From: Alteromonadaceae bacterium
GTDB taxonomy: Bacteria; Pseudomonadota; Gammaproteobacteria; Pseudomonadales; Oleiphilaceae
Direction: 5' to 3'
DNA: 6,092 nucleotides
Assembly (NCBI GenBank): GCA_013393545.1
Contig: JABXHG010000259.1
Span: forward strand, 1-6,092
Positions 1 through 5,312 of this stretch are shown piece by piece; the first letter of the stretch is position 1, and each line of letters begins with the position of its first letter. A program made the position numbers and the translations under genes. The notes beneath the pieces were generated by a model, which did no database searches, was not told the origin of the DNA, and was given only the letters and a program-made list of their open reading frames with translations.

Positions 1-111
1 GTCAAGGCTTGCGCCACCCCGAAAACTTTCAGATGTTTTTGCCTCTCGGTCTTGACGTAACCCGCCTAAACCAGGTTAATGAGGGCCCGTTGCACAGCAG
101 TACACCAAAAC
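1..111. other. Left flank without a recognised gene; weak stem-loop at 1-56
   Basis: I see no credible coding region here; the open frame starting near base 9 runs straight through the tRNA-like sequence. The outermost bases GTCAAG (1-6) can pair with CTTGAC (51-56), and inside them AAAAC (22-26) can pair with GTTTT (35-39), so a loose stem-loop is possible. It could be the tail of a neighbouring element or host intergenic DNA; nothing in it decides between these. Confidence 0.3.
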
Positions 112-187
112 GCCCCGATACCTCAGATGGTAAAGGAGGGGATTTAAAATCCCCTTGTACGTTGTTCGATTCCGCCTCCGGGCACCA
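112..187 (+). pseudogene. tRNA-Phe-derived tRNA-like gene, anticodon UAA, probably a pseudogene and attachment site
   Basis: The 76 bases fold as a class I tRNA: acceptor 112-118/177-183, D arm 121-136, anticodon stem GGGGA (138-142)/TCCCC (150-154), T loop TTCGATT (165-171), encoded CCA at 185-187. Length, short variable loop and D-loop GG match tRNA-Phe as I remember it from gammaproteobacteria, not tRNA-Leu, which has a long variable arm. Damage is visible: base 34 of the tRNA is T, giving anticodon UAA (codon UUA) in place of GAA; C116-C179 is a mismatch in the acceptor; the D stem has a C-A mismatch; the T stem CGTTG/CCGCC has two mismatches. The 3' part from the T loop onward looks normal. 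Automated tools may report it as tRNA-Leu(TAA) or as a pseudo-tRNA. The integrase lies 165 bases downstream on the same strand, the usual arrangement of a tRNA-targeting element. A working tRNA with altered coding cannot be excluded. Confidence 0.75.
165..187 (+). other. Probable attL core (tRNA-Phe 3' end)
   Basis: P4-type integrases commonly recombine within the 3' end of a tRNA gene, so that segment is kept intact at one junction and duplicated at the other. Here the T loop, T-stem 3' strand, acceptor 3' strand and CCA keep the tRNA-Phe form, while the substitutions fall mostly upstream of base 165. No second copy of this segment occurs in the window, so attR must lie beyond base 6092 or has been lost. 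The exact crossover cannot be placed. Confidence 0.5.
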
Positions 188-230
188 CTTCCCCCTCCTA
201 AGTGGTCCTCATTTGTACTTTAATCCCTTA

Positions 231-256
231 TTAATCAATAGCTTTAGCTAGATTAA
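231..256. repeat. Imperfect palindrome upstream of the integrase
   Basis: TTAATC (231-236) is the inverse complement of GATTAA (251-256), and inside it TAGCT (239-243) pairs with AGCTA (246-250), leaving an unpaired AA on the left and a TT centre. A further TTAATC lies at 220-225. The position between the attachment site and the integrase gene suits an operator or an integrase/excisionase arm site. No run of T follows it, so a terminator is unlikely. Confidence 0.45.
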
Positions 257-262
257 GGTCTT

Positions 263-289
263 TTGAAGTCCTTTTAGGTTCAGTAATAT
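263..289 (+). promoter_or_regulatory. Weak candidate promoter for the integrase
   Basis: TTGAAG (263-268) resembles a -35 box and TAATAT (284-289) a -10 box, but the spacer is only 15 bases. It is the best sigma-70-like match I see upstream of base 353. Transcription from it would run through the repeats at 298-352. Confidence 0.25.
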
Positions 290-297
290 CCACACTT

Positions 298-352
298 TTT
301 AGTACACTGTTTAGTAACACAGAACAAAATGTACTAAAGGCGTGTTACTAAA
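298..352. repeat. Two interleaved inverted repeats ending at the integrase start codon
   Basis: TTTAGTAACAC (310-320) is a perfect 11-base inverse complement of GTGTTACTAAA (342-352), which touches the ATG at 353. A related pair, TTTAGTAC (298-305) and GTACTAAA (331-338), is interleaved with it. The result is four half-sites of the form TTTAGTA(A)CAC, two in each orientation. The probable ribosome binding site AAAGG (336-340) lies inside. This could be a dimer-binding operator (integrase autoregulation, or AlpA) or an RNA hairpin at the start codon. Confidence 0.65.
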
Positions 353-1585
353 ATGCCCAGGATCACTAAACCACTGAGCGCTCGAGAAGTTAGCGAGGCT
401 AAGCCCAAAGACAAAGAATACAATCTTTCAGATGGTCAAGGATTGCACTTGAGGGTCAAACCCTCTGGTAAGAGAGTCTGGATCTTTAATTATTTCGAGC
501 CTTTCACCAAGCGTCGAAGAAATTTAACCCTTGGCGCCTTTCCTGATTTGTCTTTAGCGTTAGCGCGTGAAAAACGTGATGCCAACAGAAAACTGCTAGC
601 TCAGGATATTGATCCCATATCTCACCGTGACGAGCAGTTCGAAGTTAAACGAGCTGCTGCCAACAATACATTCAAAGTAGTTGCTGAGCGCTGGATAGAA
701 ATACACCGAACAAAGGTTAAACCTGACACTGCCAACAAAATCTGGCGATCACTCGAAAATGATGTGTTCCCACGTGTCGGCTCAATTCCTATCGAGCAGC
801 TAACCGCCCCAAAAGCCATAGAAGTCATTCAAACACTGACCAAACGAAGTAGCTTCGAAATGGCGCGTAAAGTCGCCCGGCGGATGAATAACGTCATGTC
901 GTTCGCGGTTAATGTGGGCATCGTCCATCATAACCCTCTGACAGGCATTAATCAGATGATACCCTCATCTCGGGTTAAGAATATGCCAACACTGACTCCT
1001 GATGAATTACCGGAGCTCATGCGGGCTTTAAACTTTGCCAACATCAAATACGTGACTCGGTGCTTGATTGAATGGCAACTGCATACCATGGTCCGCCCAG
1101 GTGAAGCCGTGCAGGCCCGTTGGCAAGAAATCGACTTTGACAATGCAATATGGGCCATTCCTTCCGAGAGAATGAAAATGGGACGGCCTCATGAAGTACC
1201 TTTAACCAAGCAGTCATTGGCGCTACTCGAGTTTATGCAGCCACTGAGTGGCCACAGAGAGTTCATATTTCCTTCCGATAGGGCTCCCCTTAAGCATGCC
1301 AACAAAGAAACCGCTAACATGGCTCTCAAACGCATGGGTTTCGAGGGACGTCTTGTTGCCCATGGCCTCAGAGCCCTAGCCAGTACTACACTTAATGAAC
1401 AGGGCTTTGATAAAGACGTGATTGAAGTTGCGCTGGCGCATATCGACAAAGACAAAATTCGAGCGGCATATAACCGCTCTACTTATCTGAAGCAGCGCCG
1501 GGAAATGATGGAATGGTGGTCTGAGTATATTCAGGGTGCGTCTAAAGGCTCTCTGAGTTTATCGTCCGCCGACAGTTCAGGTTGA
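353..1585 (+). CDS. P4-family tyrosine integrase
   Basis: A 410-residue site-specific recombinase that should integrate the element at the adjacent tRNA-like site and excise it with a helper. Residues about 8-88 form the N-terminal arm-binding domain of the P4/CP4 group (DUF4102 type, with LSDGQGLHLRV and a later LTLGAFPDLSLALAR). Residues about 105-200 are the SAM-like core-binding domain. The catalytic domain shows every expected residue: R248 in MVRPGEA, K275 in RMKMGRPH, H337 and R340 in AHGLR, H363 in ALAH, and the nucleophile Y373 in AAYNRS. Length is normal for the family and nothing is truncated, so it is probably active. The ATG at 353 is preceded by AAAGG with a 12-base gap, rather long, and by inverted repeats that may control it. 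Base composition is richer in G+C than in the reverse-strand gene next door. The family call is firm; the exact target is inferred. Confidence 0.95.
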   Translation: MPRITKPLSAREVSEAKPKDKEYNLSDGQGLHLRVKPSGKRVWIFNYFEPFTKRRRNLTLGAFPDLSLALAREKRDANRKLLAQDIDPISHRDEQFEVKRAAANNTFKVVAERWIEIHRTKVKPDTANKIWRSLENDVFPRVGSIPIEQLTAPKAIEVIQTLTKRSSFEMARKVARRMNNVMSFAVNVGIVHHNPLTGINQMIPSSRVKNMPTLTPDELPELMRALNFANIKYVTRCLIEWQLHTMVRPGEAVQARWQEIDFDNAIWAIPSERMKMGRPHEVPLTKQSLALLEFMQPLSGHREFIFPSDRAPLKHANKETANMALKRMGFEGRLVAHGLRALASTTLNEQGFDKDVIEVALAHIDKDKIRAAYNRSTYLKQRREMMEWWSEYIQGASKGSLSLSSADSSG

Positions 1586-1593
1586 CAACTGAC

Positions 1594-1618
1594 ATTACGA
1601 TTTACTAATCGCAGTAAT
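1594..1618. terminator. Small hairpin between convergent genes
   Basis: CGATT (1598-1602) pairs with AATCG (1607-1611) around a 4-base loop, and ATTA (1594-1597) can pair with TAAT (1615-1618) across an unpaired CAG. A T-rich stretch follows on the + strand only after nine bases, inside the end of the opposing gene. It may weakly terminate integrase transcription; it is no textbook terminator. Confidence 0.3.
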
Positions 1619-1622
1619 CAGC

Positions 1623-2921
1623 CTATTCTTTTTCTTCATCTACAAAATCTATATATTGCTGTGCGGTGCGGTAATCAGCTTGTTCAATGCAGAAGCGGGT
1701 TAACCTGTAATCTTTTTGCATTTCCGTAATAACCGTATTATTGGCGGGAGCAAGGTCACCTTGCTCCTGCTCTGGAGCCTTTTCACCCTTCAACAACTTT
1801 TTCTTATAGTTTCCTGAGTAATGGTTTAGTGATGCGATACTGAGATCCCTTAATGCATTAAGAGTCTGAGCCATCAGAGGTTCTCTCTTATCTTTTTCCC
1901 TTCCGAGCTGATGCAGCAAATCCCAATGAAAAAGAGCTATCGCTCTTCGAAAGTTATTTCTTTGCAACGGTCTACGCTCATTATTAAGACCGTAGCTATT
2001 ACTAACTACATCAGTTAATTTTTTATCTTCTCTAAATGCCTTGTTTTCCGATTTGCGGCTATTTTTTTTAGGAGGAGAAAAACCTTCATTTAGAAACATA
2101 AAGGCTCCAGTTTTCCCTTGCTTAAACCAGAAAACTTGGTCCTTCAAAAAGGCGACCACTTTATTCCTATCGCTTATACTTCGATCAATAAATAGTGCGA
2201 CACTATAACCCTTTTCAGCGCCGATGGTTTGCCTCCCCGCCTTGTGCCATTTTTCTTCAATTTCACTCTCTAACTTGTTCATCGCGTCTTTCTCGTGAAA
2301 GAAAACGGCAAGATCCCAGCCAGTTTCAAAAGTTTGTTTGTTTTTTGCTGTCGAGATTTTTATTCCTTTCGGCCAGTCACCTTTTTTTGGAAACAAGTAC
2401 ATATGAAGCCTTCCTTCAGAAAAGAAATCTTTAGGATTCATATAAACAAACGCTTCCCACAATAACGACGGATCAGGTTCCAAACTCAACGGAATAATTT
2501 GAAACCCATAATAGTGAGTCCAGTGATGCAAAACCTTGAGAGATGCCCGTTCTGACTCATCAAGCTTTTCAAACGGGAAATTATACTTACGAGATAGCTG
2601 ACCATAAACAAAATCTGTCTCTGTTCCTGAGTATACCTTTCTATGGTGCTCATATATCAGGCAGTTAACAAAATTGTGAAAGTCGACTAAATATTCACCA
2701 ACCAAGCCAAGAGCAAAGTGAGCTTTAGGTCGCCACTTTAAATATGCATTCTCAATGCTTAAAACCGCCTTATCAAACTCATTGAGTAAATCCTGATCGT
2801 CTCTAAGAAGTTTTATAAAATGCCTATTACAGTACTGAAAGCGCCACCAATCCTGATAAAAGCTCTCTTCTCCAGCGTTGCTTAACCGGAACTCATTCTC
2901 TCTATTACCCTTTGATTCCAT
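1623..2921 (-). CDS. Uncharacterised 432-residue protein in the yfjH position
   Basis: I do not recognise a family. The protein looks soluble, with no signal peptide and no convincing membrane segment (residues 68-90 are a mildly hydrophobic helix). The first 95 residues are rich in aromatics and look helical (DWWRFQY near 24-30, HFALGLVGEYLVDFHNFVNCLIY at 68-90). Residues about 200-280 look mixed alpha/beta, with VFWFKQGKTGAFMFL at 263-277. A very basic linker follows (283-301, PPKKNSRKS onward), then a helical C-terminal part ending in an acidic tail. No nuclease, kinase or Walker motif stands out. The ATG at 2919-2921 has no clear ribosome binding site, so the start is less certain. It points against the integrase and away from alpA, and is AT-rich (a sampled 60-base block is about one-third G+C). 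That setting is typical of accessory cargo, possibly phage defence; the role is inference only. Confidence 0.8.
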   Translation of the reverse strand: MESKGNRENEFRLSNAGEESFYQDWWRFQYCNRHFIKLLRDDQDLLNEFDKAVLSIENAYLKWRPKAHFALGLVGEYLVDFHNFVNCLIYEHHRKVYSGTETDFVYGQLSRKYNFPFEKLDESERASLKVLHHWTHYYGFQIIPLSLEPDPSLLWEAFVYMNPKDFFSEGRLHMYLFPKKGDWPKGIKISTAKNKQTFETGWDLAVFFHEKDAMNKLESEIEEKWHKAGRQTIGAEKGYSVALFIDRSISDRNKVVAFLKDQVFWFKQGKTGAFMFLNEGFSPPKKNSRKSENKAFREDKKLTDVVSNSYGLNNERRPLQRNNFRRAIALFHWDLLHQLGREKDKREPLMAQTLNALRDLSIASLNHYSGNYKKKLLKGEKAPEQEQGDLAPANNTVITEMQKDYRLTRFCIEQADYRTAQQYIDFVDEEKE

Positions 2922-3031
2922 TACTATTTTTCACTTTTTTGAAATTACCGCTTTGGTTTCACTATTTACTTAGCCCGGTGAATCATCTTAACTTTTTCCT
3001 GCATTAAGCCAGTTTTAAAGAAGGAGGCAGC
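2922..3031. promoter_or_regulatory. Divergent promoter region with repeated TTTCACT
   Basis: These 110 bases separate the reverse-strand gene from alpA and must hold promoters for both directions. TTTCACT occurs at 2929-2935 and again at 2957-2963, 28 bases apart, close to a whole number of helix turns. On the + strand TTGAAA (2939-2944) could be a -35 box, but the matching -10 (TATTTA, 2963-2968) is poor and would overlap the second repeat. A shared regulator binding the repeats could couple the two genes. Confidence 0.4.
3021..3027 (+). promoter_or_regulatory. Ribosome binding site of alpA
   Basis: AAGGAGG is a near-perfect Shine-Dalgarno sequence, with a short 4-base gap to the ATG at 3032. 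It fixes that start and predicts efficient translation once transcribed. Confidence 0.8.
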
Positions 3032-3259
3032 ATGCAAAAGTTAAGCAAATTACCAGGCCGAGTATTAAGGCTACAGGAGGTGCTTGATTTATTGTCGATC
3101 TCAAAATCGTACCACTTTGCGAAGTTAGATAAAAACTCGAAGCAGTACGATCCCACATATCCAAAGCCGATCAGTCTAGGAGAGCGGTCGGTTCGTTACA
3201 TTGAGCAAGAAGTTATTGACTGGATTAATGAACGTAAGGAGGAGCGGAATGCATCATGA
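3032..3259 (+). CDS. alpA: AlpA-family DNA-binding regulator
   Basis: A 75-residue protein of the AlpA / MerR-like winged-helix type. Residues 11-32 (VLRLQEVLDLLSISKSYHFAKL) are the helix-turn-helix with the family's 'R..EV..L..IS.S' pattern. Residues 43-68 are the wing and last helix, with YPKPISLGERSVRYIEQEVIDWINER, the classic 'FPKPI.LG.R.V.W...EV..WI' signature. E. coli AlpA from CP4-57 activates the integrase gene, and relatives act as excisionases or regulators; the same is likely here, with the inverted repeats before the integrase as plausible targets. Length is normal. The end overlaps the start of the DUF3987 gene by 11 bases, so the two are co-transcribed and probably translationally coupled. 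The family call is firm; the target is inferred. Confidence 0.93.
   Translation: MQKLSKLPGRVLRLQEVLDLLSISKSYHFAKLDKNSKQYDPTYPKPISLGERSVRYIEQEVIDWINERKEERNAS
3236..3242 (+). promoter_or_regulatory. Ribosome binding site that decides the DUF3987 start
   Basis: AAGGAGG lies inside the last codons of alpA, six bases before the ATG at 3249. It selects that ATG over the upstream TTG at 3201 and the later ATGs at 3264 and 3267, none of which has a comparable site. Confidence 0.8.
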
Positions 3260-4826
3260 TTTAATGATGACACCACCTACTTCGGGTAGGAGTTTAGAAG
3301 GAGGGCTCCCCAATTGCCCGATAGTAGACGCGTGTGTCGAATCAGTTGGAAGCACTGTTCAAGCACCGAACTTATTGACATTAAATGTCGCACTTGGCGC
3401 TATCTCAACTATTGTCCAATGCCTTGCCGATGTAGAACCTGTTTACGGAGGTCGAATACCGACACCAATTTATATATGCACTAAAGGTGAATCAGGGCTC
3501 AGAAAGTCTGCTGTTGCGGCGCGAGTTAACAAGCCAATTTATAACTTTGAAAAAGAGCAAATGAAGGAGTACGACCAGAAAAGAGAAATTTATGAGATAA
3601 AGCTAGAGGTCTTTGAGGAGAAACTAGAAACTAAGAGAAATAAGCTAAAAGCAGCAGTGATATCCGATAATGCACAACGTATAGAAACAGCCCAAGATGA
3701 ACTGAACAAGTTCATGGCCAAGAAGCCGCAACCCCCGGCTAAGGAGACATTACTTGTAGAGGATTCAACAGGAGAGGCAATTCAAGAGGAAATGTATAAT
3801 GGATATGGCTGCATAGCAGTGTTATCCAGTGAAGGAGGTATTGCGCTTAATGGACATACCCTTAGACATCTCCCGTTTTTTAACGCCCAATGGTCGGGCG
3901 AGTCACTTTTAAAGCATCGAAAAACATCTGGCAATCAGTCTCTTGAAAATACGAGGCTTACGCTATCACTTTTGGTTCAAGACGCTGCTATCAAAAAGTT
4001 CAACGATAAACATGGTGACGAGGCCACAGGTATTGGCTTCTGGGCTAGATTTCTTTTCAGCTGCCCACTTAATAATCAGGGCTCTAGATTCATAGAGCCT
4101 AATAACTTAATAACACAAGACACGGAAGGAGAACGCAATTTTACCGCAAGGCTCGAAGAGCTTCTTGATCAACTGAAGCAGGTGCGACAGAACTATGACT
4201 CAGGATCTCGTAAGCTAATTAAGTTTTCTGACGAGGCACGAAAGTACGCAATAGATTTATACAATGAAATCGAGAATTCGCAAAACCCAGGAGGACGATT
4301 AGAATACGCAACGGATCATGGCAGTAAGTTATTTGAAAACATAACTCGGCTGGCCGCTCTTTTGACATATTTTGAACTAGGCTCTGGAGCCCGAATAAGT
4401 TTAGGCATTCTTCAAGACGCAGAACGAATAGCCTTTAGCTGTTCTGACGACTTCCTAAAATATTTTCAGCAATACCCTGATTATGTAAATAAAACTCTAG
4501 CCGTGCTCAGTTATCTACAACAGCTCCGCGACAATGGCGAGAGGTATTGCAGGGCTGCCGAACTTCGTAGAAGCAGACTAGCTGTGTTACGCAATACAGA
4601 GGTCAGGGACCAAACTCTGAGTCTACTTATCGCATGGGGTGAGATAACAGTCTTTACGTTTCCAAAGACTGGTTTAGTTGTCATCGATTTGAAGCCAAAG
4701 CTTGTATATGACCCTTGTATGTGGTCTGAGTTCTGCAACAAGGAGAAGCTGTCTCAATTCTACCTGATGAATCCACCTTTGAGCCAAACGCCTCTGCAAG
4801 CTCAAACGTTTTCACGTTGGCGGTAG
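3249..4826 (+). CDS. YfjI-like DUF3987 protein, putative replication ATPase
   Basis: A 525-residue relative of E. coli YfjI (DUF3987), a family found beside primase, helicase and replication genes in satellites and prophages. A Walker A-like GESGLRKS occupies 80-87 and a Walker B-like IAVLSSEGG 189-197. FNAQWSGESLLKHRKTSG (211-228) and the arginine-bearing GFWARFLFS (263-271, R267) are further family motifs. Between the Walker motifs, residues about 100-158 form a long charged coiled coil. The C-terminal 120 residues look like a helical/winged-helix end. No primase domain or CHC2 zinc finger is visible, so this is the ATPase-like part only. Walker A departs from the classical GxxxxGKT, as usual in the family. 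The start is set by AAGGAGG within alpA; the 11-base overlap makes it part of the alpA operon. Transcription probably ends at the terminator at 5026-5048. A role in element replication is inferred from family and neighbours. Confidence 0.88.
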   Translation: MHHDLMMTPPTSGRSLEGGLPNCPIVDACVESVGSTVQAPNLLTLNVALGAISTIVQCLADVEPVYGGRIPTPIYICTKGESGLRKSAVAARVNKPIYNFEKEQMKEYDQKREIYEIKLEVFEEKLETKRNKLKAAVISDNAQRIETAQDELNKFMAKKPQPPAKETLLVEDSTGEAIQEEMYNGYGCIAVLSSEGGIALNGHTLRHLPFFNAQWSGESLLKHRKTSGNQSLENTRLTLSLLVQDAAIKKFNDKHGDEATGIGFWARFLFSCPLNNQGSRFIEPNNLITQDTEGERNFTARLEELLDQLKQVRQNYDSGSRKLIKFSDEARKYAIDLYNEIENSQNPGGRLEYATDHGSKLFENITRLAALLTYFELGSGARISLGILQDAERIAFSCSDDFLKYFQQYPDYVNKTLAVLSYLQQLRDNGERYCRAAELRRSRLAVLRNTEVRDQTLSLLIAWGEITVFTFPKTGLVVIDLKPKLVYDPCMWSEFCNKEKLSQFYLMNPPLSQTPLQAQTFSRWR

Positions 4827-4864
4827 CTAAGGAAGTTTCTTTTAATTCATATCAAAGGCCTAGC

Positions 4865-4894
4865 GGGCGGTCATGAATCAAAACAAGGCCGCCC
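4865..4894. repeat. GC-rich inverted repeat
   Basis: GGGCGG (4865-4870) pairs with CCGCCC (4889-4894) around 18 bases. Two other pairings compete: GGCCG (4887-4891) with CGGCC (4907-4911), and CCAAAA (4895-4900) with TTTTGG (4955-4960), the latter enclosing the next repeat cluster. Confidence 0.5.
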
Positions 4895-4918
4895 CCAAAA
4901 CCAACTCGGCCCATAAAA

Positions 4919-4954
4919 CGGATATTCCTGATACGGATATCAGGTGTATCAGGA
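4919..4954. repeat. Iteron-like cluster with two mutually exclusive stems
   Basis: CGGATAT occurs at 4919-4925 and 4934-4940, 15 bases apart. CCTGATA (4927-4933) is the perfect inverse complement of TATCAGG at 4938-4944 (4-base loop). The longer TCCTGATAC (4926-4934) is the inverse complement of GTATCAGGA at 4946-4954 (11-base loop). Both stems use the same left arm, so only one can form at a time. The pattern fits initiator-binding iterons or an RNA switch. Confidence 0.6.
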
Positions 4955-4967
4955 TTTTGGACCATTT

Positions 4968-4980
4968 CGATTTGAAATCG
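4968..4980. repeat. Palindrome CGATTTgAAATCG
   Basis: Two perfect 6-base arms meet at a single central G. A 13-base near-perfect palindrome of this kind is typical of a dimeric repressor operator, though it could also extend the RNA fold of this gap. Confidence 0.45.
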
Positions 4981-4997
4981 GCTCGATAACGGCACTC

Positions 4998-5025
4998 GCT
5001 ACGAGGAATTGATCAGCCTCGTAGC
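4998..5025 (+). repeat. Perfect 9-bp stem-loop just before the terminator
   Basis: GCTACGAGG (4998-5006) pairs perfectly with CCTCGTAGC (5017-5025) around a 10-base loop that contains TGATCA. It abuts the terminator hairpin directly. GGCA (4991-4994) could also pair with TGCC (5028-5031), which would extend this stem and break the terminator. Confidence 0.65.
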
Positions 5026-5048
5026 ATTGCCCAACCGGCAATTTTTTT
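5026..5048 (+). terminator. Rho-independent terminator after the alpA-DUF3987 operon
   Basis: ATTGCC (5026-5031) pairs with GGCAAT (5037-5042) around a 5-base loop, and seven T (5042-5048) follow at once. It should end + strand transcripts from the alpA-DUF3987 operon, 200 bases past the stop codon, so any RNA made here keeps a long structured 3' region. A competing stem GGCAA (5037-5041)/TTGCC (5047-5051) overlaps it. Confidence 0.8.
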
Positions 5049-5059
5049 GCCAGTCAAAT

Positions 5060-5086
5060 ACTAACTTCCGAACAACGGAGATTAGT
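5060..5086. repeat. Imperfect stem-loop between AGTCAAA repeats
   Basis: ACTAA (5060-5064) pairs with TTAGT (5082-5086), and TTCCG (5066-5070) with CGGAG (5076-5080, one G-T pair), with one C-A mismatch and a 5-base loop. AGTCAAA occurs directly at 5052-5058 and 5084-5090, flanking the stem. Confidence 0.5.
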
Positions 5087-5101
5087 CAAAATCGTCGAGA
5101 A

Positions 5102-5131
5102 CGCTGTCACTTGAGATCCAAAAGTGCAGCG
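5102..5131. repeat. 10-bp stem-loop with a single bulge
   Basis: CGCTG (5102-5106) pairs with CAGCG (5127-5131) and CACTT (5108-5112) with AAGTG (5122-5126). Only T5107 is bulged; the loop is nine bases. Ten base pairs with one bulge are unlikely by chance at this spot. Confidence 0.6.
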
Positions 5132-5192
5132 AATGCCGACAGGTGTTTTCTCGGTAATAGTAATACTTATAACTACCACTGTGTACATCATT

Positions 5193-5216
5193 CATTGGTA
5201 CGTCTAGTAACCAATG
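5193..5216. repeat. Perfect 7-bp inverted repeat CATTGGT/ACCAATG
   Basis: CATTGGT (5193-5199) and ACCAATG (5210-5216) flank ten bases. No T run follows on either strand, so this is more like a protein-binding site or an origin hairpin than a terminator. Confidence 0.5.
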
Positions 5217-5230
5217 CTTAGCCAGTGATA

Positions 5231-5250
5231 GGTAAGCCCCCAAGCTTACC
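5231..5250. repeat. Perfect 7-bp stem-loop GGTAAGC/GCTTACC
   Basis: GGTAAGC (5231-5237) and GCTTACC (5244-5250) enclose a 6-base loop of CCCCAA. It lies 68 bases before the Gp2-like start codon and has no T tail, making it a good candidate for a nicking or operator hairpin. Confidence 0.55.
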
Positions 5251-5308
5251 GTCTGACTAATGGTTAAAGATTACATGATCAGATCAGTTATGAGTATTCA
5301 ATGATCAT

Positions 5309-5312
5309 GGAG
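5309..5312 (+). promoter_or_regulatory. Ribosome binding site that decides the Gp2-like start
   Basis: GGAG stands six bases before the ATG at 5319. The in-frame ATGs at 5301 and 5307 have no Shine-Dalgarno sequence upstream, and the one at 5307 partly overlaps this site, so 5319 is preferred. Confidence 0.6.

Noticed and set aside
112..187. tRNA-Leu(UAA), or an ochre suppressor tRNA
   Set aside because: Leucine tRNAs have a long variable arm and about 85-87 bases; this has a 5-base variable loop and tRNA-Phe features. The anticodon UAA pairs with the sense codon UUA; a suppressor of the stop codon UAA would need anticodon UUA.
9..251. Open frame of 80 codons on the + strand
   Set aside because: It runs through the tRNA-like sequence, has no ribosome binding site and no recognisable protein character.
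622..1455. Reverse-strand open frames inside the integrase
   Set aside because: They are shadows of a complete integrase gene with all catalytic residues and have no supporting start signals.
3201..3248. TTG at 3201 as start of the DUF3987 gene
   Set aside because: It would lie deep inside alpA without a ribosome binding site, whereas AAGGAGG stands six bases before the ATG at 3249.
5009..5221. Open frame of 70 codons in the gap before the Gp2-like gene
   Set aside because: It has a poor start, no ribosome binding site, and crosses the terminator and several hairpins; the sequence does not look like a protein.
4919..5250. CRISPR array or integron attC array
   Set aside because: The repeats differ from one another in sequence, have no constant spacer length, and show no attC core-site pattern.
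5209..5300. Words resembling the two ends of a TEM beta-lactamase gene (ACCAATGCTTA near 5210, ATGAGTATTCAA at 5290)
   Set aside because: Only 11-12 bases match at each place, they are about 80 bases apart with no beta-lactamase sequence between, and the flanks diverge at once; chance resemblance.
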